64,000 nucleotides of DNA from Typhlomys cinereus (GCA_023101885.1 JALPQD010000143.1:868001-932000); one strand, 5' to 3'; numbered from the stretch's first letter, positions 1 to 10,984 are shown. The notes: a model not told the origin generated them from the letters alone. Translations and numbers: made by a program.

Positions 1-15
1 CTAACCTCCACATGT

Positions 16-55
<40 letters not shown>

Positions 56-63
56 CCCCCCCC
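1..63. repeat. (CT)n microsatellite followed by poly-C
   Basis: A CT dinucleotide run of about 35 bases begins near base 16, is interrupted by TTT, and passes into a run of about nine C. It is all pyrimidine on this strand, so it could form triplex DNA. It may be the tail of a SINE cut off by the window edge. Confidence 0.9.
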
Positions 64-892
64 ATGTTTCTAAAAAGTAAAATATCTTGTTTAACAAAGG
101 TGCCACGCAGAGAAGGACATGACCATGGAAGGGAAACTGCTGGGAAAGAAGAAAGCTTGTAGTGGGAAAAAGTAGGGGATTAGGACTGAATAATAAGAAG
201 TAAGAATGGCACAGATTCCTTGTGCTCATGTATAAAGTCCTGAAAAAATACAATGAAAAGTTTTTACTTCTTTCCAGGCCAATTGCCACGAATTCCTTCA
301 ACTATTGATCAAATGACTTGTCTCCAGCTCCTTCACATTCTCCCTGCTGCTCTTGCACACCAGTGCCATTCTCATTCTCATGTGAATGACTCGGAATCAA
401 GTGCAGTATTCCCAAAGGTCTGGCCAGCCCAGAGCATTGTGCACAGTCAACACTTAGTTGTGTTCATCAGTCTATGGTTGCATTCGTATTTAGATAGCCT
501 TTCTTCATAATGACCTCTAAGATGCTTATTCCTACATTTTAATATGCATTATTCCTAAATAAGATGCCCTCTATGTTGTAATTGCACTGCTACTTTTCAA
601 AACCTCAAGTTTAAATTTACTAAAATGTATTTTGGGAGTTTTGGGCTGTCTTTTTAATCTTGAGTGATTATAAAATTTCAGCTTCTGCATTCAGCTAGGT
701 AAGTCTGTTTCTGCTTTGCTTTAACTACAAGTCGATATTATTATTTCTATAGTTTCATATATAACGACAATGAATTCATGCCATGCTCACCTCTTCTTAT
801 CTGATCCTATTCTACTTCCTTTTCCCGCTGAAAAACTTCTTCCCACCCAGTCTCCTTTAGACCTTTCATGTCTTTTTACATATGCGCCTGTT
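64..892. other. No gene seen; AT-rich unique DNA
   Basis: I see no repeat family, RNA gene or credible exon here. The one open frame (253-510, + strand, 85 codons) has no recognisable domain and no codon bias that I can see, and I regard it as chance. Confidence 0.5.
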
Positions 893-1282
893 CGCAGTTA
901 CTCTTCTCTGCTGCTGTGAGACAGCACTCCGGCACTCATGCAAGCAGCTTGAGGGAGAAAGGATGATTTATATGACTTATGGTGTCAGAGGAGAGACATA
1001 TTCCATTACAGCAGGACTAGCATGACAGACCGCAGAAGTGGAGGCAGCCCAGGTCACATCCAGCATCATGGAGGCAGAGAGAGCAAGTGGCAAAGTGAAA
1101 GAACAGACTGTTAGAGGAAACAGCGCTGAGTTTCCCTATCTCAAGGCCTGCCCCCCTGCGACCTGCTTTCTTCCAGCAAGACTCCCCCTCCTGAAGGTGC
1201 CGTGTCCTTCCCTCAATATAATGTCAGCTAAAAATGCAAGCTCACAAGCCTGTGGACAACGACGCATATTTAAGCCATGATA
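893..1282 (-). mobile_element. MT-like (ERVL-MaLR) solitary LTR
   Basis: The segment runs from GCAGTTACTCTTCTCTGCTG to AAGCCATGATA and reads as a reverse-oriented rodent MT-type LTR. It has the TTCTGTTGCTGTGA-like terminus, the 'catcatggaggcagagagag' block, the 'ctcaaggcctgccccc' block and the 'ttccagcaagactcc' block. The same ordered blocks recur at 9225-9598 (same strand) and 31589-31952 (opposite strand). The open frame at 1038-1280 and one inside the 31.6-kb copy encode similar peptides (EAAQVT..IMEAERA), which shows common descent rather than coding function. No internal viral region accompanies it. The subfamily name is tentative. Confidence 0.7.
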
Positions 1283-3054
1283 GTGACTCAGAGTTTCACA
1301 TGAGTTGCCTGTCCTGGAAAGTGCCTAAGTATCCGCTGGAGCAAGGATGATTTATCAGTGGGTGTACCGCTGAGAAATGTAGCTCCATTCTTCCCACACA
1401 AAATTGACTGCTGATTGGGGATGGGTAGGACGTCGTGAGAGCTTTCTTCTTCCATGGTGAAATGTTGATAGGTCAAATCTTGTTCAGGCCTTGTGGAAGC
1501 AAATGCAACTAGGCATTTTCCTCAAAGGTTTCAGCGTGCTAATGCCTTAAGTCTCCATAGTAAGTCTGTGCAGTTGGAGGACATGCTGTTCTTCCTATTT
1601 TGAATACAAAGAAACTAGAAAACCGAGCAATGAAAACATTTGATCAGCCCAGGATGGTGTGACAATTCCAACTTAGCTGTCAAAGACTCTATAATCCAAG
1701 TTCCTCATTGAGGTTTTGTGAAATGGCATTCAGAAAGACAAAAAATTTTATGAATTTTCTGGTTGAGCAATATAATGCTTTCTGAAATAGGAAATATAAC
1801 TGGTCTAACGCAGTTTCTAAGTAATCTAGAAGGGAACGCTCTTCTCTAAAATGAACGCAGACCTCCACCCAAGATTCACCACGTCTTCATCTGTACATGT
1901 TCACGTGACGCGTAGTCCCCTGCTCTTTGCAGCCATTGACAATGAGTCGGGGACCAGGTATATTTAAGTTCATTTGCTACCTTCGAAAGTAATAAGCCAG
2001 TTTGATTACTTAGTCCACTATACTTTTCATCGGTCTACCTTTCTTGACCCTCAGTTCTTGCTTTAACTGTGACAGCTATGACCTTTGGTTGAATAGCATC
2101 CCCTGGGGTTCAGAGAAAAAAACCTCTTTCATCTGAAAACATCACTGCATATACATTCTATGGGGATCTTTTTCCGCTGTTTTGGGAGTATAGTAGAGGA
2201 TACTGGCTTAGCTATCTACGCATGGAAGTTGTTTCCAACGCCTGGACCATGCTAGGCTATTTCAGGGACAGAATATAGCTCAGCCCTCATTTCCCCTTGC
2301 ACCATCCCCATGAGAGAAAACAATGCCTTGTATAGCTCGGCTACCCAGATTCAGTTCACGTGAATGGGTAGGAATGGTGGCGGCAACCAGAACAAGAGCT
2401 CACAGGTCCCCAGGGACCCAAGAAGCTAACGGGTCACAGTCACTGGCAAAGAAAACAACAGGAACCAAAGAAAAAACGAAACATGAGAGGATAAGGGCTA
2501 GAGAAAGGGGAAGAAGAGTGAGGAGAAAGAGAGCCCCAAGGGCCAGGGTAATTAGCCTGGGTCACAGATATCTTTTCACGCTCTAGCTTAGCTTTGGCTC
2601 ACAGCGTTTCCCTCCCATGACTCCAGCGTCTACCCAACACAATGCTGCCCCTAGCAGAGCATCTTGGGCAACTCGTCATGACATCATAGCTGCTTACCGT
2701 TGTTATCGGTGAAGGAGGACTGACCAGTGCTACATCTAGGATACACTTATGTGGCATTATTATTAGTTATTTTCTCTGTTGTTCTGAGACAATCAATGAA
2801 GAAACTCATCTTAACATTGTGGTGATGTCATTGGCTTTTTTCGTCTTACAATAACTAATTTCTTTCTGTATAACTGAGGTTTGCAATGTGTGACATGGCA
2901 TTGAGTATATAACGTAGTTGTTATTATCCTGAAACAGTTTCATTCATACCATACATTAGCCTTTTTCAGAACAGTATCTATAATTGACTTTTCTAGCAAA
3001 TTTATTGTCCTTTTTAAAATGACATTTGTATTTCAGCTTTCTAATTTGAAATTT
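1283..3054. other. No gene seen; unique DNA
   Basis: This stretch of about 1.8 kb shows no repeat that I recognise. An 87-codon open frame (2323-2586, + strand) ends in an Arg/Lys-rich stretch that comes from purine-rich DNA and matches no family I know. I saw no promoter, CpG cluster or splice-bounded exon. Confidence 0.45.
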
Positions 3055-3205
3055 ATTTTTAATACATTTATTCTTTGAGAATTTCATATATATATGAGAA
3101 TTCATATATATATGAAATTCTCAAAGAATAAATATGTATACTATGTTATGTATAATATGATATTCTGATTACTGAGCACCCCACTTTCATATCTCCCACT
3201 GCCCA
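3055..3205 (-). mobile_element. L1 3' terminus, minus strand, carrying an inverted duplication
   Basis: Read on the minus strand, this matches the rodent L1 3' end, with the TATGAAATTCTCAAAGAATA terminus and an AATAAA signal. On the plus strand it appears as TTTATTCTTTGAGAATTTCA followed by GTATACTATG...GATATTCTGATTACTG. Between these parts the terminal segment is repeated in inverted orientation, which produces the palindrome listed separately. The 5' parts of L1 are absent. Confidence 0.65.
3066..3133. repeat. 68-bp perfect palindrome (32-bp arms, 4-nt loop)
   Basis: Arms 3066-3097 and 3102-3133 are exact reverse complements, separated by GAAT. The arms consist of the L1 3' terminal sequence (TTTATTCTTTGAGAATTTCA and its complement) plus an ATATATAT core. 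Such a structure can extrude as a hairpin or cruciform. It probably arose by fold-back template switching on an L1 end. Confidence 0.95.
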
Positions 3206-3290
3206 AGATTATCTCAAACACATGATCCTCCCACCTCAACCTTCTCAATGCTGTGACTACCGTTGTGTTGCCACAGTTCACCCTCATTTC
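3206..3290 (-). mobile_element. B1 fragment (7SL-derived SINE)
   Basis: The segment GATCCTCCCACCTCAACCTT, followed by CTCAATGCTGTGACTACCG and a GTGTTGCCACA stretch, matches the reversed B1/Alu block 'gatcctcctgcctcagcctcc...gctgggattacaggc...gtgccacca'. It is short and diverged, so it is an old truncated copy. Confidence 0.55.
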
Positions 3291-3451
3291 ACCCATCACA
3301 TACAATGACCTGTAGAAAATAACCGTGAAAAAAAAAACTGACTTTGGAATGACCTTAAGCTGTGCTGTGTATCATACATATACAAAGGTACATCAGCAGC
3401 TTTCACATTCATTTCATATTTACTATGTGAAACTCTGAAATGTGCTTCTAT

Positions 3452-3706
3452 GAGCTACTGATGAAGCTGCTAAGATGTGTGGGCAGTAAAGGCACCTGTC
3501 TACAAATGCTGCCACCTGAGTTCATTTGATCCCCAGAGCTCACATAGTGGAAGGAGGGAACTGACTTCCAAAAACTTGTCCTCTGGCCTCCACATCAGTA
3601 CACTGCCCAGGAGTGCCTGTTTCTCCCCTCCCCCTCGTTCTTCTATATTCTTGTCTCTCTGTCTCTCCCTTCCCACCCGTTCTTCTCTCACAAATAAATA
3701 AACAGA
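3452..3706 (+). mobile_element. B4-type SINE
   Basis: The order of blocks is: a tRNA-like head, 'gagttcatttgatccccag' (B-box region), 'catagtggaaggagggaactgactt', 'cttgtcctctggcctccacat', a pyrimidine-rich stretch, and an A-rich tail with AAATAAATAAA. This is the rodent B4 body in plus orientation. Open frames on both strands are by-products of the repeat. Confidence 0.75.
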
Positions 3707-3778
3707 ATATTTTTTAAAGTTTCATCAATCTGCTGGCTGAAAACATAAACTGAAAAATAAAAAGTAATCATTTGAGCA

Positions 3779-4165
3779 TTAGGGAGACAGTTTATCGGAT
3801 AAAGGAACTGCTGTGCAAGTATAATAAATAGGAGTACAGATCCCTAGAACCCCTGAAAATATTAGATACGCATATTAACTCACCTGCACTCACAGTACTC
3901 AGATTGTGGGGAAGGTGATCCCAGCACAAGCTAGATAACCAGACCAGCTGCATTAGGCAAAGGGAAAGTTCAACGACAGATCCCGCCTCAATGAAAATGG
4001 TGGGCATCTGTCAAGGAAGACGTCCAACAACGACCTCTGCATGTATCTCTGCATGTTTACCCAGACATGTGCCTGCACACCAGCACACACACCCAGATGT
4101 CCACACACATGCATACGTGTATACACATAAGCATGCACAACATTCACATGCAAATAAAAAAAAAC
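3779..4165 (+). mobile_element. RSINE1-like composite SINE
   Basis: An ID-like tRNA head (GATAAAGGAACTGCTGTGCA...AGATCCCTAGAACCC) is followed by a B1-like middle ('gatcccagcacaagctagataaccagaccagctgcatt') and a 3' part ending in 'cgacctctgcatgtatctctgcatg' and a degenerate CA-rich tail. This order is that of RSINE1-type ID-B1 fusions. The copy is diverged. Confidence 0.6.
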
Positions 4166-6149
4166 ATTTGACCAGAAGTCCTTCTTACTGAAAATGCAAA
4201 GATCCTTTCCTCTGCTATTTCTCCCACACTTCCAAACAAAAATTTCCCAAAAATTCATAAAGTATATTTTGTGCTTTAAGCAAATCCCTTATATAAACAT
4301 CTTGTTGGGGGGGAGGGATCTAGCAATGTGAGCTGTGCATTGAGTGGGCTTGGCCATTGGCTGTCAGTCAGTGAAACAATGTGCGGATCAGGGTTTTAGA
4401 GAAGAGCGCTGAGCGGGGTGTGTTCACATACTGCTACTGAAACAACACAAGTGGGTTTTGTCTCTGGATGTTTCAGGACAAGTTGGATCCAAAAGAAATA
4501 AAGAAGGGGAATGTTTTTCCTGGCTGCTCCTCTGGCAACTCTCAGCGCTCTGGCCTGGTAGGGGCGGAGTCACGTGACCACCTTTTTGAGATGGAGGACA
4601 TGGGAATAGCCCTTTCTCAGATTGTGCTTGCAATCTACAAATTCCAGCCAAGCCAGATTTCAGTCTCTCTCCAAAACTGTTGCCAGGCACTGAAACCAAA
4701 AGAATTGCACCGCACAGACTTCTTAAAGAAATCAATTACAGACCTTTCATGTGCCAGACGAGTTCAACTCCTAGAAATATTATTGTGCGAGACATATATA
4801 AAGACCTGAAGTTGTCGTGTGTGGTGTTTACAGGTCGGCTTTCTGTAAACACTAAGGTAGAATATGATGAATGAAACAAGTTTTCACAATACACGGCATT
4901 TTTTTCTCAGGCTTCCCCGAGAGGAACTGTGAATGCTAAAGACCAATGACAAGTTGGGGGGATGGAAAGGGGAGTCCAGCAGCCAAAACAATTCAGGGCC
5001 ATTCTCACTGACAAAATTGCGAAGTTACTGAGGGAACAGCAAGACATCGCTTCCTGCTTTGTTCTGTGTCTAGGAGAAAACATTTCGAAGGAAGCTGTGC
5101 TTGGGCTTGATGAGCTTCAGCGGTGTCTCGGTACAAGGAGGATGAAGGGAAGGAATCTCATTTGAATTCCTTGAAGAGAGAAGGATAAGTGAATCAGAAA
5201 TGACTTCAGAAATACAGGCTCTATGAAAATTTACATAAATTACAAAATCATTCCATAGTCTATAATAATTAGCCAAGTGTCTTATCAGCCACAAGTGCCT
5301 GAAGAAAAGCGATTGGCAAGGTTAGCAGCTTCCTGCAAATGTAGGCTCTCCGGTCATGGGCCATACTGGAAAAATATTAGTGATCAATCCCTGAATCTTG
5401 AGGAGAAAACCCTTCCTTGATTAAGGCAAAGGAAACCAGAGTCCTAAAGAGAAATGTCATTACCTGAGCAAGTACAAAAGAATTAAGATGTTCTTGGGCC
5501 TCTCCGTGTGCTTGTGAACACACCAGAATGCAAAAATATACACCTAATCTTCCTAAAATTCTCAATAGCTAATAAGCACCTGAAATGGGAAGTGTCAAGG
5601 GTCAACTTCATTCATTCATGCCAATCCTGTTCCTCTTTGGGTTTCTGCCTATATAAAGGGACCCATTCCATCAATAGGAGGACCTGTATAAACTTTCTCC
5701 CTTAGTCATTATATCTGATTCTGCCTCTCAAACATCTGTTGAAATTCTCCAGACCTGTCCCCTTCACTGTCACTTCTCTTGTTTAAATCAGTATATATAA
5801 CTGAAAAGATTTTCACACAACTCCCTACCCTCTATCATGACCCCAGCCCAGATCCAACTTCAATCCCCATTTCCTTCTTGAAGGTCATGTCATAATGTGA
5901 TCTCTTGAAAAGAATTTCTACAACTTGCAGAAATAGGTGTGAGAACATCAGAAATAAAAGTCAGATATTTACAAAAAAAATAAAAAAAATTTTTAAAAAG
6001 TCGAATATTTACAATCCCATTTGTTAAATTATGACCAATCAAAATAACAACAGGCCAAGTCTACAGTATAGAGATAAGGCACTGACTTCCAGGTGGAGCA
6101 GAGTGGATATCTAAAGGTTCAGAAGACTTAAAGAAATTTCCAACCCATT
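4166..6149. other. No gene seen; unique DNA
   Basis: About 2 kb without a recognised repeat. The longest open frame (4468-4809, + strand, 113 codons) spans a moderately GC-rich stretch containing GGGGCGGAGTCACGTGACC (a GC-box-like GGGGCGG and an E-box CACGTG). I cannot assign the peptide to a family and see no matching splice sites. A short direct repeat (AAAGTC..ATATTTACA at 5958-5974 and 5998-6014) flanks an A-rich spacer. Confidence 0.4.
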
Positions 6150-6327
6150 TTTATTTTTATTTTTTATCGATTGAGGTCATATATATGCCATGGAGCACAT
6201 GTAGAGATCGGAGAATAACTTTCGAAGTTAGATCTCTCTTTTTACCAAGTGAGATCCAGAGATTGAATTCAAGTTACCAGGTTTGCACACAGTTGCCTTT
6301 ATCCACTGAGCCATATTGCCAGCTCCC
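6150..6327 (-). mobile_element. B4-type SINE
   Basis: Reverse-oriented copy. The T-rich tail comes first, then 'gcacatgtagagatcggagaataact', 'gagattgaattcaagttacc' (reversed B-box region) and 'tttatccactgagccatattg' (reversed A-box region). Diverged but complete in order. Confidence 0.7.
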
Positions 6328-6815
6328 AGCCGATATTTAAATGGTTTTGATTATATAGTGTCTTCCGACATGCTCATCAGTGGCTGGCAGTGCAACTCAG
6401 TGTCATCAGAAGGATTAAATGGGTGCTTAGTAAATTGAGAGGGTCGACTGTAGAAAACCTAAAGCTTCTCTAGATAAAATAGCACGGCTTCCCTGATTTG
6501 TAATTTAGAAATCTAAATGAAATTCATTTCATGAGCTTTGAAGATGTTGGACACAATTTGGGACACCAGTCATCACAGACACAAGTAGCCAACTCCCTGA
6601 GTCTGCATTCAGTGTATTTGCACAGGCAGTTGCTGGTTCCCAGCTCAAATGCAGCGCAAGGACTGTATCATACCAAGAAACATCAAAAAGCCAGACTGCT
6701 CCTTATCTTATGTGAAAGGGAGTTAAAGGAACTTACATCAATGAAGGAGCATAGCATAATCAATCTCTCTACTGTGATCTCGTATGACCATCTATTTTAC
6801 CAAAAATAATAGACT
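6328..6815. other. No gene seen; unique DNA
   Basis: No recognised repeat. A 92-codon plus-strand open frame (6531-6809) ends just before a SINE head and has no recognisable domain. Confidence 0.4.
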
Positions 6816-6901
6816 GTGGGCTGGCAAGATGGAGCAGCAGGGAAGGCGCATACTTGCCAATCCAGCAGCCTGAGCTTGATACATAACTCACTGTCTCTCA
6901 T

Positions 6902-6979
<78 letters not shown>

Positions 6980-7010
6980 ATGGAGTGTGCTCTCAATCAA
7001 TCACTAAATA
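6816..7010 (+). mobile_element. tRNA-headed SINE with (CT)n(AC)n tail
   Basis: A short head (GGGCTGGCAAGATGGAGCAG) and a degraded body lead into a (CT)n tract at about 6897-6948 and an (AC)n tract at 6948-6978. The peptide predicted here (SLSLSLL...HTHTHT) is simply the microsatellites read as codons. Confidence 0.6.
6897..6978. repeat. Compound (CT)n-(AC)n microsatellite
   Basis: About 50 bases of CT with single-base interruptions run directly into about 30 bases of AC. It sits at the 3' end of a SINE and is likely to be length-polymorphic. Confidence 0.95.
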
Positions 7011-7044
7011 TTTTCAGAAGACTAGATTGTACAGGATGGAGCCA

Positions 7045-7700
7045 AGGACAGTGCAGGAACAGCAACACTGAAAACAACAACAAATCATAATTCAGAACAC
7101 TAAATACCCTACAATATTCACCTGGAATGAGACCAACCAAATCTTCACATCCTAAAGCTCAGGGAACCTTGGGGAAGGTGGGGGCAAGATTGTAAGAGAC
7201 TAAAGAATGGGGAGGACCAGCAATATGCAAGATATTCCCCCCAAGTCAGAGCTGCAGCAGCCAGGATAGAGCCACAATGTGATTGGACCGTGACTCACCT
7301 GTACAATGGCGGACAGGTCAACAACCCACCAAAGTCTAGCAGGGATCGCAGGAGAGGAGGCTTCAGGCAGTAGGATCCTTAGAGACAAGGGGTCATAATA
7401 GATAATGGTCATAATAGAGTTCCCATACTAGTGGGCAGCCCAAGAAGGACCCCCAAGCTATGCCACTGAGTCCTGAACTCTCTAGTGAAGACGACTCAGA
7501 GGGAAATTCAGCAGATGCTCTGGAGGGTGGGAAGGAGAAAGCAGGAAGCACCAAGAGATGAGGAGGGAAGGAGAAAGGGGGAGAGAGAGGGGGGAGAGTG
7601 GGAAGGAGGGAGAGGAGGATGGGGGATTGCAGGGGGGAAGGGAGAGGGCAGGGAAAAGAAGGGGGTGCCTATTGAAGGTGTATAACTAGGCAAAAAAAAG
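7045..7700 (+). mobile_element. L1 3' UTR fragment with G-rich polypurine tract
   Basis: The segment is homologous to 57945-58600. Shared blocks include CATAATTCAGAACA, 'catc.taaagctcaggga', 'caagattgtaagag', 'tggggagga.cagcaatatgcaagat', 'aaagtctagca.ggatc' and 'taggatccttagag'. It ends in a long G/A tract (7531-7669) with many GGG runs and a short A-rich end. L1 3' UTRs carry such G-rich polypurine tracts. The minus-strand open frames here match those of the 58-kb copy and are repeat shadows. Confidence 0.65.
7531..7669 (+). repeat. G/A polypurine tract
   Basis: About 140 bases almost devoid of pyrimidine, with repeated runs of three to six G. It could form G-quadruplex or triplex DNA. It is part of the L1 3' UTR and is matched by similar tracts at 51.6 and 58.5 kb. 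Confidence 0.85.
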
Positions 7701-7721
7701 TAATTAAAAAAAAAGTCTACA

Positions 7722-7880
7722 TTGTAAGCTGGGTCTGGTGGCACAAGCCTGTAATCCCACGTGCTCAGGAGCTGAGACAGGAGAATCACGCATTCAAGAC
7801 CTGCCTGGGCTGCAGAGTGAATTCAAGACCAGTCTGGGCAATGTAGTGAGATCCCGCCTCAGAATAAAAAGCGAAAAGAG
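7722..7880 (+). mobile_element. B1 SINE (7SL-derived)
   Basis: The body 'ctgggtctggtggcacaagcctgtaatccca', then 'ggagctgagacaggagaatca', 'gcctgggctgcagagtgaa' and 'gagatcccgcctcagaataaa' is an ordinary B1 in plus orientation. It contains a duplicated 'caagacc.gcctgggc' segment, as expected for the B1/Alu left arm. It follows an L1 tail directly. Confidence 0.85.
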
Positions 7881-8240
7881 GATCTGAAGAAATGCGTCAG
7901 CAGTCAGAAGTTGGTGCACAAGTCCGAAGACTGGAGTTTGGACCCCAGCACCCACTTCACAAATCAGATGTTTCCACGTGCTTATGACCCAACCCCAAGT
8001 GGGATAGAGACACAGGATCCCTTCTAGTCTGGCTTCCAGACTAGATGAAAAGATGTGAGCTCTAGGTTCAAGGAGAGATCCAACCTCAGAGGACCAGGTA
8101 AAGAGAAATAAAGGAGAACATTCAACGTCCTCCATCCATGCACAAACACACACCCCACACATAACACACTTACACATGTACACACAACCTAAATGCACAT
8201 ATATGCCACACTCATACATAACATATACACAATCAATAAT
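7881..8240 (+). mobile_element. RSINE1-like composite SINE
   Basis: A tRNA-like head ('gtttggaccccagcacccac') leads into the middle block 'gggatagagacacaggatccct...ctggcttccagactag', the 'gtgagctctaggttcaaggagagatcc' block and 'aacgtcctccatccatgca', and ends in a degenerate CA tail. The order is that of RSINE1-type elements. Diverged. Confidence 0.6.
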
Positions 8241-8281
8241 TCAATCAATTAATAAGAAAAATAAATCAACAATTTCAAGTT

Positions 8282-8362
8282 TGGAAAAAGGATTCGTTCA
8301 GTGGCATAGCACTTGTCTATCTGCATGAGACCCTCAGTTCAATCCCCCTTTGCACACATCCA
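8282..8362 (+). mobile_element. ID-like tRNA-derived element
   Basis: The short segment 'ttcagtggcatagcacttgt...gagaccctcagttcaatcccc..tgcacaca' follows the ID consensus (A box 'tagctcagtggtagag', B box 'ggttcaatcc'). Old and diverged. Confidence 0.5.
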
Positions 8363-9224
8363 AAAACTGATCTGGAGATAAGCAGCCTAATCTTTAAAAT
8401 GTACTCAATAACTGGACTTAAATCATTGCGACTCTTGATTGTAGGGGATTCAAATAAAATGGAGAAGAGAGAGAGTAGGTGAGAATGATTGCAATGTATA
8501 ACACACAAGGCGCCTAATTAGAAATCAGAAATCAATCCGATCTACAGGAGAACTATTAAATCTTAAGGATGTTGGTGGCATCTACTCAGACACCAGACAC
8601 CCCTCATCACTCAGCAGTATGGCTGAGAGAAAGGCTGGTAGCTGTGGAGAATTGTCCCTCTTTAACCACACTGTGTGAATCTAGAATCTGATTTCTCTAT
8701 GGGCACTGAATCCGAGTTCACACTAAGACCTGGGGCCCAAAATGAAGCTTGTCCCAGATCTACTTCTCAGACTCTATTTCCTTAACATGTTGGTCTTCCC
8801 ATTAAAGACCCTGGTCTGAAGTCAGCTCTATTTCCAAGTGTTTTACCATTCAAAGGAATTGTCTTAAAATGCCCTAGTGCCAATAAAGAGGCAATGTTTA
8901 TGAAATTCAGTCTTGTTTTATGCAGTTTATCTTTTACATACTAAAGATAAACAGTGCTACTTTTTCTCCACTGGGCAAAAACACATCGTTAGGAATCATC
9001 GATCAAAGCAGAAACGTTCTTCCAAGTTTGCAGCAACTTCTTCTCAAAATTCTTATCTCTAGTATTTCACCAAAGAGAAAATTGTTCATCCAAGAAATAA
9101 TGACCTCACTGATAGAAAGCCAAGAATAACATTTGGTAGTTTCAAGTTGTTCATGCCACTAGAAAACAGCCAAAAATCCACCAAGCGGGAGCTTTTTGCC
9201 TGGAGAGCTTACTTATACCATGAA
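8363..9224. other. No gene seen; unique DNA
   Basis: About 860 bases with no recognised repeat and only short open frames. Nothing here looks like an exon. Confidence 0.4.
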
Positions 9225-9598
9225 CTAGTTTCTCTTTTCTGTTGCTATGAGACAATACTCTAACACAACTTAATGGAAGAAAGGAAGATTTATTTAGCTT
9301 ATATTCCACAGGGAGAAACGGTCCTTTATGGTGGAAATGGCATGGCTGACTGGCTGGCAGAAGCTGGAGATGGGTTAAGTCACTGCAAACATCACGGAGG
9401 CTGAGAACTGCTGCAAGCTCAAGAACAGACTCATTAATTCAAGCAGGGTGGAGCCAACCAAACTCAAGGCCCGCCCCTGTGACTGCCTTCCTTCAGCAAG
9501 ACTCCACCTCGGAAATGATGCCATGACCTTCCCAAAGGACTGAAGATTCAAACGCAGGAACCTGTGGGGGACAGCTCACATTTCAAACCGTGACACAC
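9225..9598 (-). mobile_element. MT-like (ERVL-MaLR) solitary LTR
   Basis: It reads TTTCTCTTTTCTGTTGCTAT..., then 'ggaagatttatttagctta', 'ggagccaaccaaactcaaggcccgcccctg', 'ccttcagcaagactccacct' and 'caaaccgtgac'. The block order is that of the 893-1282 copy on the same strand. It is slightly better preserved than that copy. No internal retroviral sequence accompanies it. Confidence 0.7.
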
Positions 9599-10414
9599 CA
9601 CAAGTCCAGTGACAAGGCTAAATGGGACACGACTGGCAGCCAGGCAAACAGGGATAGCAAGCGCCCAAATCCATGGTGAACTGAGACACAGGCAATTGCA
9701 CCCTGTTGAAAAGCTTGGACCGCTGGGGTTGATGAGAATGACAGGTCACATGAAGCAGAGAGGGAAAGGGAGAAGTCACACATTCCAATCAGTTCCAAAA
9801 GTGAGAACTAAAGCCTTTCTCTTGTTTCCCATGTTCTGCTATTCCAAAACTTTTCGTTTTCTTTCCTCCAGCCCTACTGCATAGAGAATGTTATATAACC
9901 AAAGTTAACTGCTACTCTGTAGGTGCAAAATAATAACACAATCTCATCATGGAACCAGAGTAGAATGAAATATGATCTTTGCCTCCAGGAGCATCTAAGG
10001 ACACCAAAGAGCAAAACAGGAAAAATGTTCAGGGCTGCAGCGGGCACTTTGGTAAAAGATGCAACTTCCAAAAGGAGAGGCTACTAACGATCAGAAAATT
10101 CTAGCCAAGAATATTGAGGGATGGCACTCTTATGTACAGGATGAAACTAAAGAGTATAGCATGGTGAGGAAGGAAGATGTGTCTCTAAAAGCTATGTGTA
10201 AGAAGACATATATAACTGGGGATGAAGAATCAGCAGTTGTGCACAGAACCAGATTTTGGATTAGCAGTTCGCCATCTGGAGCAGGCTACACTGCAGGAAA
10301 AGACCCAGAATGTACCTAATCTTCTTCAGCACAAGACACTTTTTTTTTTTTTTTTGCAAAGTTACTGTGTTGTCTGGAATGTGAAAACTTTAAGAATACT
10401 TTAGAAACAAAATC
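9599..10414. other. No gene seen; unique DNA with a poly-T run
   Basis: The stretch contains a plus-strand 86-codon open frame (10059-10319) and a run of 16 T at about 10340-10356. I considered a processed pseudogene but recognise no protein. Confidence 0.4.
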
Positions 10415-10515
10415 TTTGCAAGCCATTGTGTCTCGTAGGATAGCTCACAATTCTTTCTGCCTCAGCTTCCACATGCCGGGATTACAGACCTGCGCCACTT
10501 CATCTCACTCGACCA
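10415..10515 (-). mobile_element. B1 fragment (7SL-derived SINE)
   Basis: The segment 'ctgcctcagcttccacatgc' plus 'cgggattacagacctgcgcc' is the reversed B1/Alu core. Flanking parts of the element are missing, so this is a truncated old copy. Confidence 0.65.
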
Positions 10516-10628
10516 TATTATCTGTTTTAAAATCCTCTGACTTTCTTAAGGAGACTGTCCTGTCTTTCCAGACTGCTAATGTTCCTGAAGAGAGGATTTT
10601 ATGAACTGTAATTAAAATGCAAAAGCAC

Positions 10629-10830
10629 AGGGCTGGAGAGACGGCTCAATGGTTAAAGCCTTTGCTTTGCAAGCAAAAGGACTCGAGTTCAGATCCCCAG
10701 ATCCCATATAAAAATGTCAAGCAGACACGACAATGTGCAGTGATTCTGACCTTAGAAGGAGGAACCTGGGAATCCCAGAGCAAAGCAGGAAAGAGTTAGA
10801 GCAATCTAGGATGATTCCTCTTTTGTGATC
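10629..10830 (+). mobile_element. B2-like (CA)-tailed SINE, unnamed family; copy 1
   Basis: Head GGGCTGGAGAGACGGCTCAA with A box (GGCTCAATGG) and B box (GAGTTCAGATCC), both RNA polymerase III promoter elements of tRNA origin. The body contains 'gaacctgggaatcccagagc' and 'gagcaatctaggatgattcc', which define this family in the window. The CA tail is lost. Other copies lie at 11.0, 13.1, 25.8, 29.8, 54.9, 56.0, 56.7, 60.5, 62.4 and 62.8 kb. Confidence 0.75.
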
Positions 10831-10984
10831 ACTGCTATGTGTAATATTAAATCAGCTCACACCCTCTAGTTTTCAGGAATGTTGACGGGGACCTAAAGCC
10901 CTGACACAAAGGTATCTTTCCACCCAAAGTTCCACAACATTTTAATCCAAGCTGGCTTACAAAGCTCTCTTAAGAATTCAGAAT

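Noticed and set aside
4468..4809. 113-codon plus-strand frame in a GC-richer patch with an E-box and a GC-box-like motif
   Set aside because: No recognisable domain, no splice context, no CpG cluster, and overlapping frames of similar quality on both strands.
7200..7412. Minus-strand frame resembling the one at 58120-58341, considered as a conserved small protein
   Set aside because: The similarity comes from homologous L1 3' UTR copies; the frames carry no initiation context of interest and the element decays freely.
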